A DNA stretch of 64,000 nucleotides from positions 310,001 through 374,000 of the forward strand of contig NZ_JAMGBE010000002.1 in assembly GCF_023516575.1 (NCBI RefSeq), given 5' to 3'. Below are positions 16,943 through 25,900 of the stretch, in pieces (position 1 is the stretch's first letter; every line of letters begins with the position of its first letter). Below the pieces are notes generated by a model. That model did no database searches, was not told the DNA's origin, and saw only the letters and a program-made list of their open reading frames with translations. Both the position numbers and the translations under genes were made by a program. Origin of the DNA: Sphingomonas hankyongi. Lineage in GTDB: Bacteria > Pseudomonadota > Alphaproteobacteria > Sphingomonadales > Sphingomonadaceae.

Positions 16943-18253
16943 GTGCAAACGTTCATGTTCCTGGCTGGATTGGCCTTGGCGGCTCCAGCCCAATCAGCCA
17001 CGCTCCAAAGCGCCATCAGCGGCGACATGCCGCAGCTCATGACGCTCTACCGCGACCTGCACGCGAACCCCGAGCTGTCGATGCAGGAATATCGGACTCC
17101 GGCCAAGCTGGCGCCGGAGATGCGCAAGCTCGGCTTCACGGTGACGGAGAAGGTCGGCAAGACCGGTCTCGTCGCCGTCATGCGCAACGGCCCCGGCCCC
17201 GTGCTCATGTTGCGTGCAGACATGGACGCGCTGCCGGTAAGGGAGCAGACGGGCCTGCCCTTCGCTTCGAAGGCCGTCGGCAAGCTTCCCGACGGCACCG
17301 AAACGCCGGTCATGCATGCTTGCGGGCACGACACGCACATTGCGTCATGGCTGGGGACGGCACGCCGCCTAGTGGCAATGAAGGATCAGTGGTCCGGCAC
17401 GCTGATGATGATCCTTCAGTCCGGCGAGGAAACCGGAGAGGGCGCAAGGGCCATGCTCGCCGAGGGCCTTTACACACGCTTTCCGAAGCCCGGCTACGTT
17501 CTCGCCTTCCACGATTCCGCAATCCTTCCCGCGGGCAACATCGGCCTGACGCCAGGATACACGACCGCAAGCGTCGATAATGTCGACATCATCGTGAACG
17601 GCGTCGGCGGGCACGGTGCGACGCCTCAAGCGACGAAGGACCCGATCGTGCTCGCCTCACGAATCGTCCTTGCGCTGCAGACCCTCGTCAGCCGGGAGAA
17701 GAATCCGCTCGATCCTGCGGTCGTCACCGTCGGCAGCTTCAATTCCGGAAACAAGCACAACGTCATCCCTGACGAAGCGAAGCTTCAGCTTACGGTCCGG
17801 ACCTACAAGCCGGAGGTACGCAAGCTGCTGCTGGACGGCATTGGACGGATCGCGCGAGGCGAAGCCATCGCCGCGGGCGTGCCGGACGACAAGATGCCGA
17901 TCGTCACCATTCGTGAAGAGCAGCACACGCCCGCGACTTTCAATTCCGAAAAGCTGTCCAACCACGAGCTCGACTTGTTCCGGGAGCATTTCGGAGCGGA
18001 CCGAACCTCGATCCTGCCACCGCTAATGGTCGGTGAGGATGTGGGCCGATACTGGCTGGACGATGCATCCGTTCAGGGAACTCTATTCTGGGTAGGCGGC
18101 GTGCCGAAGGCAAAGTGGGACGCCGTGAACGGTGATCCGAGCAAGTTGCCGTCGCTGCACAGCCCTTTCTGGGCGCCCGACGCGGAAACGGTCATCTCGA
18201 CCGCGACCGAGGCTATGACCCTGGCCGCGCTGGACATCCTCAAGAGGAGCTAG
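16943..18253 (+). CDS. Secreted M20 family amidohydrolase
   Basis: 436 residues with a signal peptide (FLAGLALAAPAQSA). M20 metallopeptidase/amidohydrolase of the hippurate hydrolase or IAA-amino acid hydrolase group: metal ligands in LRADMDALPV, MHACGHDTHIA and QSGEETGEGA. The dimerisation domain is in the middle (GGHGATPQATKDPIVL). It probably cleaves N-acyl amino acids in the periplasm. GTG 16943 follows GGGGGG; ATG 16955 is an alternative. The stop overlaps that of the convergent aldo/keto reductase gene in CTAG. Confidence 0.9.
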   Translation: MQTFMFLAGLALAAPAQSATLQSAISGDMPQLMTLYRDLHANPELSMQEYRTPAKLAPEMRKLGFTVTEKVGKTGLVAVMRNGPGPVLMLRADMDALPVREQTGLPFASKAVGKLPDGTETPVMHACGHDTHIASWLGTARRLVAMKDQWSGTLMMILQSGEETGEGARAMLAEGLYTRFPKPGYVLAFHDSAILPAGNIGLTPGYTTASVDNVDIIVNGVGGHGATPQATKDPIVLASRIVLALQTLVSREKNPLDPAVVTVGSFNSGNKHNVIPDEAKLQLTVRTYKPEVRKLLLDGIGRIARGEAIAAGVPDDKMPIVTIREEQHTPATFNSEKLSNHELDLFREHFGADRTSILPPLMVGEDVGRYWLDDASVQGTLFWVGGVPKAKWDAVNGDPSKLPSLHSPFWAPDAETVISTATEAMTLAALDILKRS

Positions 18254-19203
18254 GCCGGCACGGTCTCTGCGCTGGCCTCGTCCATGCGAGCGAGCTGCGC
18301 CGGACTCAATTTGAACTGAAATGCGGCGAGCTGCTCATCGAGCTGTCGCAGGCTCGTTGCGCTCGCAAGCGCCGAGACGATGCCCGGCTGAGCGATGGTC
18401 CATGCGAGCGCAATCGTGGCCAACGCCGCGCCCGTCTCCGCCGATATGGCGTCCATCGCTTCGAGCACGCGCATCCCGCGACCTTCGAGATATTCGATGT
18501 TGCGAAGTCCTCTCGGACTTTTGTCGAGATCCTCGCGATTGCGGTACTTGCCAGTGAGAAAGCCGTTGGCGAGCCCATAAAAAGGAACAATGCCAAGGCC
18601 ATTCTCGAGCGCCGCGTCCCGGAGCGGCCCTTCCAGCTTCCCGCGCTCGACGAGATTGTACCAGGTCTGGAGCGCGCAAGGCTTCGTAAGACCTTCGGAC
18701 GCTGCGGTTTCCATCGCCTCGTTCAGCCGCTCCGGAGTGTATTGCGACAGGCCGAGCGCGCGAATCTTCCCGGCCTTCACCAGCGCGTCCATCGCTCCCA
18801 GGCTTTCCGCCAACGGCACCTGGGCATCGTCCTTGTGATGGTAGTAAAGGTCGATGCAATCGAGCCCGAGCCGCCCAAGCGACGCATCGCAGGCCGCCGT
18901 GATCTTCTCAGGCGCAAGACCCTCAAAGAAGCCGACCTTCGTGGCGATGACAATTTTGTCGCGCTTGCCCGGATCGGCGCGCAGCCAATTGCCGATGACG
19001 GTCTCGCTCTCGCCGCCTTTGTTGCCGGGGACCCAGGCCGAATAAACGTCGGCAGTATCGATCATCGTTCCGCCGGCGTCGACGAACGCATCGAGGATCG
19101 CGAAGCTCGTCGGTTGATCAGCAGTCCAGCCGAAGACATTGCCGCCGAGGGCCAGCGGAGCAACCTCGATCCCGCTGTCACCGATCGCGCGTTTCTCGAT
19201 CAT
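18250..19203 (-). CDS. Aldo/keto reductase
   Basis: 317 residues, NADPH-dependent TIM-barrel oxidoreductase. Catalytic Asp and Tyr are in DTADVYSAW, Lys in VIATKVG, and His in DLYYHHKDD. GIVPFYGLANGFLTGKYR and the YLEGRGMRVLEA region place it with the AKR11/12-like group (YghZ, general stress protein 69). Substrate cannot be told. No clear co-transcribed partner. Confidence 0.92.
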   Translation of the reverse strand: MIEKRAIGDSGIEVAPLALGGNVFGWTADQPTSFAILDAFVDAGGTMIDTADVYSAWVPGNKGGESETVIGNWLRADPGKRDKIVIATKVGFFEGLAPEKITAACDASLGRLGLDCIDLYYHHKDDAQVPLAESLGAMDALVKAGKIRALGLSQYTPERLNEAMETAASEGLTKPCALQTWYNLVERGKLEGPLRDAALENGLGIVPFYGLANGFLTGKYRNREDLDKSPRGLRNIEYLEGRGMRVLEAMDAISAETGAALATIALAWTIAQPGIVSALASATSLRQLDEQLAAFQFKLSPAQLARMDEASAETVPA

Positions 19204-19326
19204 CTGAAGCCTCCGTCTGTCGCGAACCTGCTGCGCTGAATGCGGGGTCCGCGCAAGCGTTCACCACTTATTTGTAAAATTTAGCGACACCTGTCCCATG
19301 TCGGTGGAATTGACAGGGGCAATAGC

Positions 19327-21411
19327 GTGCAGGAGCTGATCCTGTTCTGGAGCTATGCAGCGGCGGCCTGCGCATTCGCGTCGGTCGTCTTGTGGCGCGC
19401 GCGGTTCCGCACCGACCGCTCCGAGAAGCTGCTCGTGGCGTCGTGCGCGGCGACTGCGGTCTGGGCACTCGTCGCGGCGGTGTTCGGCCGCGCCGATCCG
19501 ATGACGATGACCTTCGGCACCCTGCGCAACCTCGCCTGGGTCATGCTCCTCTACGACATGGCCGGCGGAATGCGGGGCCAGAGCCTGACCGGGGTCCGGC
19601 TGGTCTTTGGCGCCGTTGCGCTTTCGATCGGGCTCCATCTCGTGTTGAGCACGATCGCCCTCATCGTGCCGCTGTCGCCGGCCCAGTTCGACGACGTGTT
19701 GTCGACCGGGAGCCTGCTTCGCATCACGACCTCTGCTGGCGCGCTGATCCTGGTGCACAATGTATACGGTCAGGCGGCGCCGGAGAGCCGAGTCAGCATT
19801 CGCGGACCGATGCTCGGATTGACCCTCATGTGGGGCTACGACCTCAACCTCGCGACCCTGGCCTATCTCCAGGGAACGAATTCGTCCGCGGTCGAGGACC
19901 TTTTCGCGCTCCGCGGCGCGTTCATGGCCGTCACTGCACCGTTGTTCGCCTGGACCGGCGGGCTGAGGCGGACGCTCAAGATCAAGCTGTCGCGCGCAGC
20001 GACCTTTCAATCGCTGTCGCTCGTGGCCGTGGGCGGATACCTCGCACTCATGGCTGTGCTCGCCGGGGCGCTGCGGCACACAGAATGGAACTGGGGCAGC
20101 GCAGGCACGGCGGCCCTGCTGCTCGTGCTTATTGCCGGCGCCGTCATCCTGCCGCTTTCCGAATGGTCGCGCGGCTGGGTCAAGGTGAAGCTCGCCAAGC
20201 ACCTCTTCGAGCATCGTTACGACTATCGAACGGAATGGCTTCAGTTCACTGCGACGCTCGGCCGCGCGGAGCCGGATGCGCCGCCGCTGGGCGACCGCCT
20301 CATCAAGGCTTTGGCGGACATCGTCGACGCGCCGGGCGGAGTGCTGCTTGTCAGCGATTCCGGCGTGATTTCGACTGCAGCTTCGTGGAATTGGCCGAAA
20401 GGAAGTCCGGCGCCGCTGCACGACGCCGGCGAATTCTGGTCGAGGCTCGAGGCATGCCGCCGCGTGATCGAGTTTGACGGATTGCGGAACGGCTGGGCAA
20501 GCCCGCAAGATCGCGCACTTCCCGTTCCGCAGCAGCTCGTTGCCGACGACCGCGCGTGGGCTGGCATCCCGCTGGTCCACCACGACCGGCTGATCGGCAT
20601 CGTCCTGCTCGCAACGCCGGATTACAAGCGGGCGCTCGACTGGGAGGATTTCGACCTTCTTCGCGCCGCGGGCCGCCATGCGGCGAGCGCGCTGGCCGAG
20701 TCCCATGTGCAGCAGGCGCTGGCCAACGCGCAGCGTTTCGAGGAATTCAACCGCCGCTTCGCCTTCATCCTTCACGACGTGAAGAACCTGGTGAGCCAGC
20801 TATCCCTGGTGACCCGCAATGCGGAGCGTCACGCCGACAATCCCGAGTTTCGCGCCGACATGGTGCAAACGCTGAAATCTTCCGTCGGCAAGATGAACGA
20901 CCTGCTCGCGCGGCTGTCGCCCAAATCGACGTCGCGGGTTCAGCGCCTCGAACCGCAGCCGCTTCGCCCGATCCTCGCGGCGGCGATTGCCGCCAAGCGA
21001 GGGGACCATGACGTGAAGCTGCTCGGCGATGCCGGCATCAGCGCCGTCGCGGACAGTGCGGCGCTGGAGCAGGCCGTCGGCCATTTGCTCCAGAATGCCG
21101 TCGAAGCCTGCTCGCCGACGCTACCGGTGACGGTGCGCGTTTCGTCGCGCGGCGATGACGTCTCGATCGCGATTGCGGACCAGGGAACAGGGATGGATTC
21201 GGATTTCGTTCGCGATCGGCTGTTCCAGCCCTTCTCCTCTTCCAAGCCGGGCGGATTTGGCATCGGCGCCTTCGAGGCGCGGTCGCTAATCGCAGCGATG
21301 GGCGGCCAGATCAGCGTCGACAGCAATCCGGGTCGCGGAACGACCTTCACCATTCTCCTGCCCGCCGCTCCGGCGGAACAGCAATCCGAACCTGAACGGA
21401 AACGCGCATGA
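19327..21411 (+). CDS. prsK: PEP-CTERM system histidine kinase PrsK
   Basis: 694 residues. The N-terminal third holds about eight hydrophobic helices, followed by a GAF-like region (residues ~330-470) and a kinase core with H-box FILHDVKNLVSQLSLV and ATP-binding motifs LLQNAVEACSP, IADQGTGMD and GGFGIGAF. This architecture matches the PrsK family, found where PEP-CTERM/exosortase systems occur. The start is GTG 19327. The stop overlaps prsR by 4 bp (ATGA), so the pair is coupled. No exosortase or PEP-CTERM protein is present in the window. Confidence 0.9.
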   Translation: MQELILFWSYAAAACAFASVVLWRARFRTDRSEKLLVASCAATAVWALVAAVFGRADPMTMTFGTLRNLAWVMLLYDMAGGMRGQSLTGVRLVFGAVALSIGLHLVLSTIALIVPLSPAQFDDVLSTGSLLRITTSAGALILVHNVYGQAAPESRVSIRGPMLGLTLMWGYDLNLATLAYLQGTNSSAVEDLFALRGAFMAVTAPLFAWTGGLRRTLKIKLSRAATFQSLSLVAVGGYLALMAVLAGALRHTEWNWGSAGTAALLLVLIAGAVILPLSEWSRGWVKVKLAKHLFEHRYDYRTEWLQFTATLGRAEPDAPPLGDRLIKALADIVDAPGGVLLVSDSGVISTAASWNWPKGSPAPLHDAGEFWSRLEACRRVIEFDGLRNGWASPQDRALPVPQQLVADDRAWAGIPLVHHDRLIGIVLLATPDYKRALDWEDFDLLRAAGRHAASALAESHVQQALANAQRFEEFNRRFAFILHDVKNLVSQLSLVTRNAERHADNPEFRADMVQTLKSSVGKMNDLLARLSPKSTSRVQRLEPQPLRPILAAAIAAKRGDHDVKLLGDAGISAVADSAALEQAVGHLLQNAVEACSPTLPVTVRVSSRGDDVSIAIADQGTGMDSDFVRDRLFQPFSSSKPGGFGIGAFEARSLIAAMGGQISVDSNPGRGTTFTILLPAAPAEQQSEPERKRA

Positions 21412-22766
21412 GCGACAAAGACCTTCCCGTGCTCCTGGTCGTCGAAGATGACGAGGGCCTGCAGCGTCAGCTCAAATGGGCCTACGAGGGCTATCAGGTG
21501 GTATGCGCCGGCGACCGAGCATCGGCCATCGAGGCCCTGCGCGCCCATGAGCCCGCAGTTGTCACGCTCGACCTTGGCCTTCCGCCCGATCCCGACGGGA
21601 CGTCCGAAGGTCTCGCCGCGCTTGAAGAGATCCTTCGGCTCAAGCCGGACACGAAGGTCATAGTCGCCACGGGCCACGGGGCTCGCGAAAGCGCGCTCAA
21701 GGCGATCGGTCTCGGCGCCTACGATTTCTACCGCAAACCGATCGACATCGACGAACTTGGCCTCATCGTCGCCCGCGCCTTCCACCTGCACGAAATCGAG
21801 GTCGAGAACCGCCGTCTCGAAGCCGGCGACGAAACGACCGTGCTCGGCTCCATCGTCAGCGCGGCGCCCGAGATGCTGAAGGTCGCGCGCACCATCGAGC
21901 GCGTTTCCAGCGCCGACGTCTCGGTCATGCTGCTCGGCGCCAGCGGGACGGGCAAGGAGCTGCTTGCCCGCGCCGTCCACGAGCAGAGTGGCCGCAAGGG
22001 CGCCTTCGTCGCGATCAACTGCGCTGCGATCCCTGAGAACCTGCTCGAGGCGGAACTGTTCGGCTACGAACGCGGCGCATTCACTGGCGCGGTCAAGTCC
22101 AACGTCGGCAAGATCGAGCTCGCCGAAGGCGGCACCTTGTTCCTCGACGAAGTCGGCGACATCCCCCTGCCCCTCCAGGTGAAGCTGTTGCGCTTCCTGC
22201 AGGAGCGCGTGATCGAGCGTATCGGCGGGCGCCAGCCGATTGCCGTCGACACCCGCATCGTTTGCGCGACGCATCAGGACCTGGAAGCGATGATTGCGAA
22301 TGGCCTGTTCCGGGAGGACCTCTATTATCGGCTGGCCGAAATCGTGGTGAAGATCCCATCGCTCGCGGAGCGCGCAGGCGATTCCGTGCTGCTCGCCCGG
22401 CACTTCCTCAACCGCTTTAGCCGCGACTTGAACCCGAGCGTGCGCGGCCTGTCCACCGACGCACTCGCAGCGATCGACGCTTATGCTTGGCCGGGCAACG
22501 TCCGGGAGCTGGAGAACCGGCTGAAACGCGCCGTCATCATGGCCGACGGACGCACCGTCACCGCCGCCGATCTCGACCTGCCCGGACGCAGCACCGACGA
22601 GAACGTTCCGATCAACTTGCGCGCCGCGCGAGAAGTCGCCGACCGCCGCGCAATCCGCCAGGCGATGAGCCGCACGGACAACAATATCTCGGGCGCCGCC
22701 AAGCTGCTCGGGATCAGCAGGCCAACGCTGTACGACCTCCTGAAGCAATATCAGCTGAGCAACTGA
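21408..22766 (+). CDS. prsR: Sigma-54-dependent response regulator PrsR
   Basis: 452 residues: receiver domain with phospho-acceptor Asp55 (VTLDLGLPP), AAA+ domain with Walker A GASGTGKE (177-184), the sigma-54 contact motif GAFTGA (223-228), and a C-terminal Fis-type helix-turn-helix (NISGAAKLLGISRPTLYDLL). It should activate sigma-54 promoters when phosphorylated by PrsK. The receiver has an unusual insertion after the phospho-site (PPDPDGTSEG), which is typical of the PrsR family. The next gene downstream, a giant repeat protein, has candidate sigma-54 and palindromic sites upstream and is the obvious local target. Confidence 0.92.
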   Translation: MSDKDLPVLLVVEDDEGLQRQLKWAYEGYQVVCAGDRASAIEALRAHEPAVVTLDLGLPPDPDGTSEGLAALEEILRLKPDTKVIVATGHGARESALKAIGLGAYDFYRKPIDIDELGLIVARAFHLHEIEVENRRLEAGDETTVLGSIVSAAPEMLKVARTIERVSSADVSVMLLGASGTGKELLARAVHEQSGRKGAFVAINCAAIPENLLEAELFGYERGAFTGAVKSNVGKIELAEGGTLFLDEVGDIPLPLQVKLLRFLQERVIERIGGRQPIAVDTRIVCATHQDLEAMIANGLFREDLYYRLAEIVVKIPSLAERAGDSVLLARHFLNRFSRDLNPSVRGLSTDALAAIDAYAWPGNVRELENRLKRAVIMADGRTVTAADLDLPGRSTDENVPINLRAAREVADRRAIRQAMSRTDNNISGAAKLLGISRPTLYDLLKQYQLSN

Positions 22767-22774
22767 TACAGCAG

Positions 22775-22783
22775 TTATCCACA
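22775..22783 (+). promoter_or_regulatory. DnaA-box match TTATCCACA
   Basis: Exact match to the E. coli consensus DnaA box, 8 bp after the prsR stop. A second exact copy occurs at 61204-61212. A single box does not make an origin; a DnaA-responsive promoter is possible but chance is not excluded. Confidence 0.35.
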
Positions 22784-22791
22784 GCGTTCAG

Positions 22792-22805
22792 ACTCGTTAA
22801 CGAGT
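22792..22805 (+). promoter_or_regulatory. 14-bp perfect palindrome, candidate PrsR upstream site
   Basis: ACTCGTTAACGAGT is fully self-complementary. It lies 84 bp upstream of the sigma-54-like promoter core and 134 bp before the repeat-protein start, a normal distance for an enhancer-binding activator. A GANTC methylation site (GACTC, 22791-22795) overlaps its left edge. Assignment to PrsR is an inference from position. Confidence 0.5.
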
Positions 22806-22841
22806 TGAAATGATTGCCTGACCCTTACCTTTGGGTAACTG

Positions 22842-22857
22842 TTAAACTCCCGTTAAC
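22842..22857 (+). promoter_or_regulatory. CtrA box TTAA-N7-TTAAC
   Basis: TTAAACTCCCGTTAAC matches the alphaproteobacterial CtrA consensus exactly, including spacing and the trailing C. It is 82 bp upstream of the ATG of the repeat-protein gene, where CtrA could act on a promoter. Confidence 0.55.
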
Positions 22858-22875
22858 CGCAATATTCCCGCCGAC

Positions 22876-22890
22876 CGGCACAAGCCTGGC
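22876..22890 (+). promoter_or_regulatory. Candidate sigma-54 promoter core (-24/-12)
   Basis: CGGCACAAGCCTGGC has the required GG-N10-GC spacing and matches 8 of the 11 fixed bases of TGGCACG-N4-TTGC, including GGCAC. Transcription would begin around 22902, giving a leader of about 37 nt to ATG 22939. It fits a PrsR target directly downstream of prsR. Confidence 0.42.
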
Positions 22891-22938
22891 GAGCGGGGTC
22901 GCAGGGACAGCGCGCACGCCGTTGCGGGAGTAAACGCT

Positions 22939-25900
22939 ATGGCCGATTATAACGTCAAAGGGTTCGACGACGACGGCACGGATCACAGCAACGATTTTAC
23001 ATCGACCGACGAAGGCTGGTTCCGACCCTCGTATTTCACGGGCGCGACCTTTCCCTTCTATCTGAAGCACTACAATTTCGATGAGTCGCAGGAGATCGGC
23101 GCGACCGGCACCGGACTCTTCAATCCGTTCCTCAACATGAACGGCGGCAGTACGCTGCTCGGCTTCAACACCAACGAGGACATCAAGAAGCCCTATACTG
23201 ACGCCGGCCTTACGATCTCGGATCCGAACACCGACGCAATCCAGCTCGGCGATATTCCAATCGTCTACAAGGATCTCGACGGAAACGGGTCGCTCGAAGG
23301 CTATTACGTCATCAATCTCGACATCAACGAGAACGTAAACAAGGACGTCTCGTTGGAGGAGCTGCAGCTCTTCACTTCGGCTAACCCCGCAGTGCTTTCG
23401 CAATATCATTCCGGGGGCGGCACCGCATTCCTCCCGGCCGACGGGTTCACGCTTCGCTTCGACCTCGATGCAAATACGAACAACAAGCTGCTTCTGGAGG
23501 ATGACGGCGCCGGCCAGGGCAAGCTCGACTATACCTTCTATTTCCCGGTCAGCATGTTCTCGGGATCGTCACCCACCGACTACCTCACACTATTCTCCCA
23601 ATTCGGACCGGAGCCGCCCGATGACGCCGGCTTTGCCGAATGGAACGTGCTGACTGCCGCCAAGATCGAGGGCACCAAGTTCAACGACGTGAACGGCGAC
23701 GGCACTCGCGACGTCAACGGCATCGATAACATCCTCGGGAATGGCGACGACGAAGTCCCGCTCGCCGGCTTCACGATGTACATCGACCTCAATGGCAACA
23801 ACAAGCTCGACGTCGGCGAGCAGACGGCGCTGACGGATGCCAACGGCCACTTCACATTCTACAGCCTGCTTCCGAATACGAGCTACACGGTCCGCGAGGT
23901 CCTCACGGCCGCGGACGTCGGTGTTGGCCTCAACTTCTCGGATTACGATCCGCCGGCCGGAGCGTGGGAGCAGACCACGGATCCGCTGAACGACGGCGAT
24001 CAGATTGTGAACGTCACGACGGGCACCGCCACCATGCTCGTCGGTAACCACGTGAAGGTCCCGAACTTCACGATCGACAAGTCGATCGTGTCCGTCGTTG
24101 GTGGGGTCGAGCTTCAGGGCGGCGATCCGAACACGACGGCGGACAATGCCGTCAACAGTGCCGGCGACCAGATCAACTACCGGATCACGATCGTGAACAC
24201 CGGTGAACTGGCACTAGCGCTGACGAGCATTTCGGATGCGCTCGAGGGCGTCGGCGTCACCGTCAATGCGGACAGCTTCACGGAATCCGGCACCAACAAC
24301 AACATTCTCGACATCGGCGAAACCTGGACCTGGAACTGGACGGAAACCGTCAGCCAGACCGAGCTCGACGCACTGTGTGCCGATGACGAGACGATCACCA
24401 ACACAGTCACCGCTACGTTCAATTATAACGGCACGGACATCGGTCCCAAGAGCGACACGGTCAACACGTCCGTGGTGTGCAGCCCCGACTTCACGGCGGT
24501 CAAATCGATCGTCTCTGTGGAGGGCGGCGTAGAGCTTCTCGGCGGCGATCCCTCGACGACTGCGGACGACGCGGTCAACAGCGCCGGCGACAAGATCAAC
24601 TACCGCCTCACGATCGTGAACACCGGCAACGTCACGCTCGACGGCGAGACGATCACCGACACGTTCGAGGGCGCGGCAAGCGGGCTGACGGCGGCGGACT
24701 TCACCGAGACCGGCGGCAATGCCGCCCTGAACGGTAACGGCCAGCTCGATGTCGGCGAGACGTGGACCTACAACTTCACCGAGACCGTCACCCAGACCGA
24801 GCTCGATGCGCTGTGCGCGGACGACGAGACGATCACGAATACGCTTGCGGCGAGCTTCGTGTTCGACGGTGAGACGCTCGGGCCCAAGGGCAACACGGTC
24901 AACACGTCCGTCGTGTGCAGTCCCGACTTCACGGCGGTCAAATCAATCGTCTCTGTGGAGGGCGGCGTCGAGCTTCTCGGCGGCGATCCCTCGACGACCG
25001 CGGACGACGCGGTCAACAGCGCCGGCGACAAGATCAACTACCGCCTCACGATCGTGAACACCGGCAACGTCACGCTCGACGGCGAGACGATCACCGACAC
25101 GCTCGAGGGCACGGGTAGTGGACTGACGGCGGCGGACTTCACCGAGACCGGCGGCAATGCCGCCCTGAACGGCAACGGGCAGCTCGATGTCGGCGAGACG
25201 TGGACCTACAACTTCACCGAGACCGTCACCCAGACCGAGCTCGATGCACTGTGCGCGGACGACGAGACGATCACGAACACGCTGGCGGCGAGCTTCGTGT
25301 TCGACGGCGAAACGCTCGGGCCCAAGGGCAACACGGTCAACACGTCCGTGGTGTGCAGCCCCGACTTCACGGCGGTCAAATCGATCGTCTCGGTGGAGGG
25401 CGGCGTCGAGCTCCTCGGCGGCGATCCGCTGACGACTGCGGACGACGCGGTCGACAGCGTGGGCGACAAGATCAACTATCGCATCACGATCGTGAACACC
25501 GGCAACGTCACGCTCGACGGCGAGACAATCACCGACACGCTCGAGGGCACGGGTAGTGGACTGACGGCGGCGGACTTCACCGAGACGGGCGGCACCGGGA
25601 CCAACGGCGACGGCATTCTCGATGTCGGCGAGACCTGGACCTACAACTTCACCGAGACGGTTACCCAGGACGTGATCGATGAAGCGTGCGCAGACGACGA
25701 GAAGATCACCAACACGCTGGCGGCGAGCTTCGTGTTCGACGGCGAAACGGTCGGCCCCAAGGGCAACTCGGTCGACACCGCGGTCGTTTGCGCCCCATCG
25801 GTCGAGCTGATCAAATATGTCGACGTCGGCTTCGGCTGGGACGACGCGAACACCGGGCCTGGACCGAACAACGTCAACGTCGGCGGCGACGTGAATTTCA

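Noticed and set aside
19291-19318. Inverted repeat CCTGTC/GACAGG upstream of prsK
   Set aside because: Only six paired bases around a 16-nt spacer; not distinct enough to call an operator or terminator.
20940-22748. 602-codon open frame antisense to prsK/prsR
   Set aside because: Mirrors the codon bias of the real genes in GC-rich DNA; composition is Arg/Asp/Val/Ala-rich with no family motif, while the plus strand has complete kinase and regulator domains.
22775-22783. Replication origin near the DnaA box
   Set aside because: One box only, no cluster, no AT-rich unwinding region and no dnaA, parAB or hemE neighbourhood.
22888-22903. Alternative sigma-54 core TGGC...TCGC
   Set aside because: The spacing between GG and GC is 11, one base too long; the core at 22876-22890 has the correct 10.
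24064-25797. CRISPR-like tandem repeats
   Set aside because: Units are 423-438 bp and coding in frame, with no short direct repeats separated by unique spacers.
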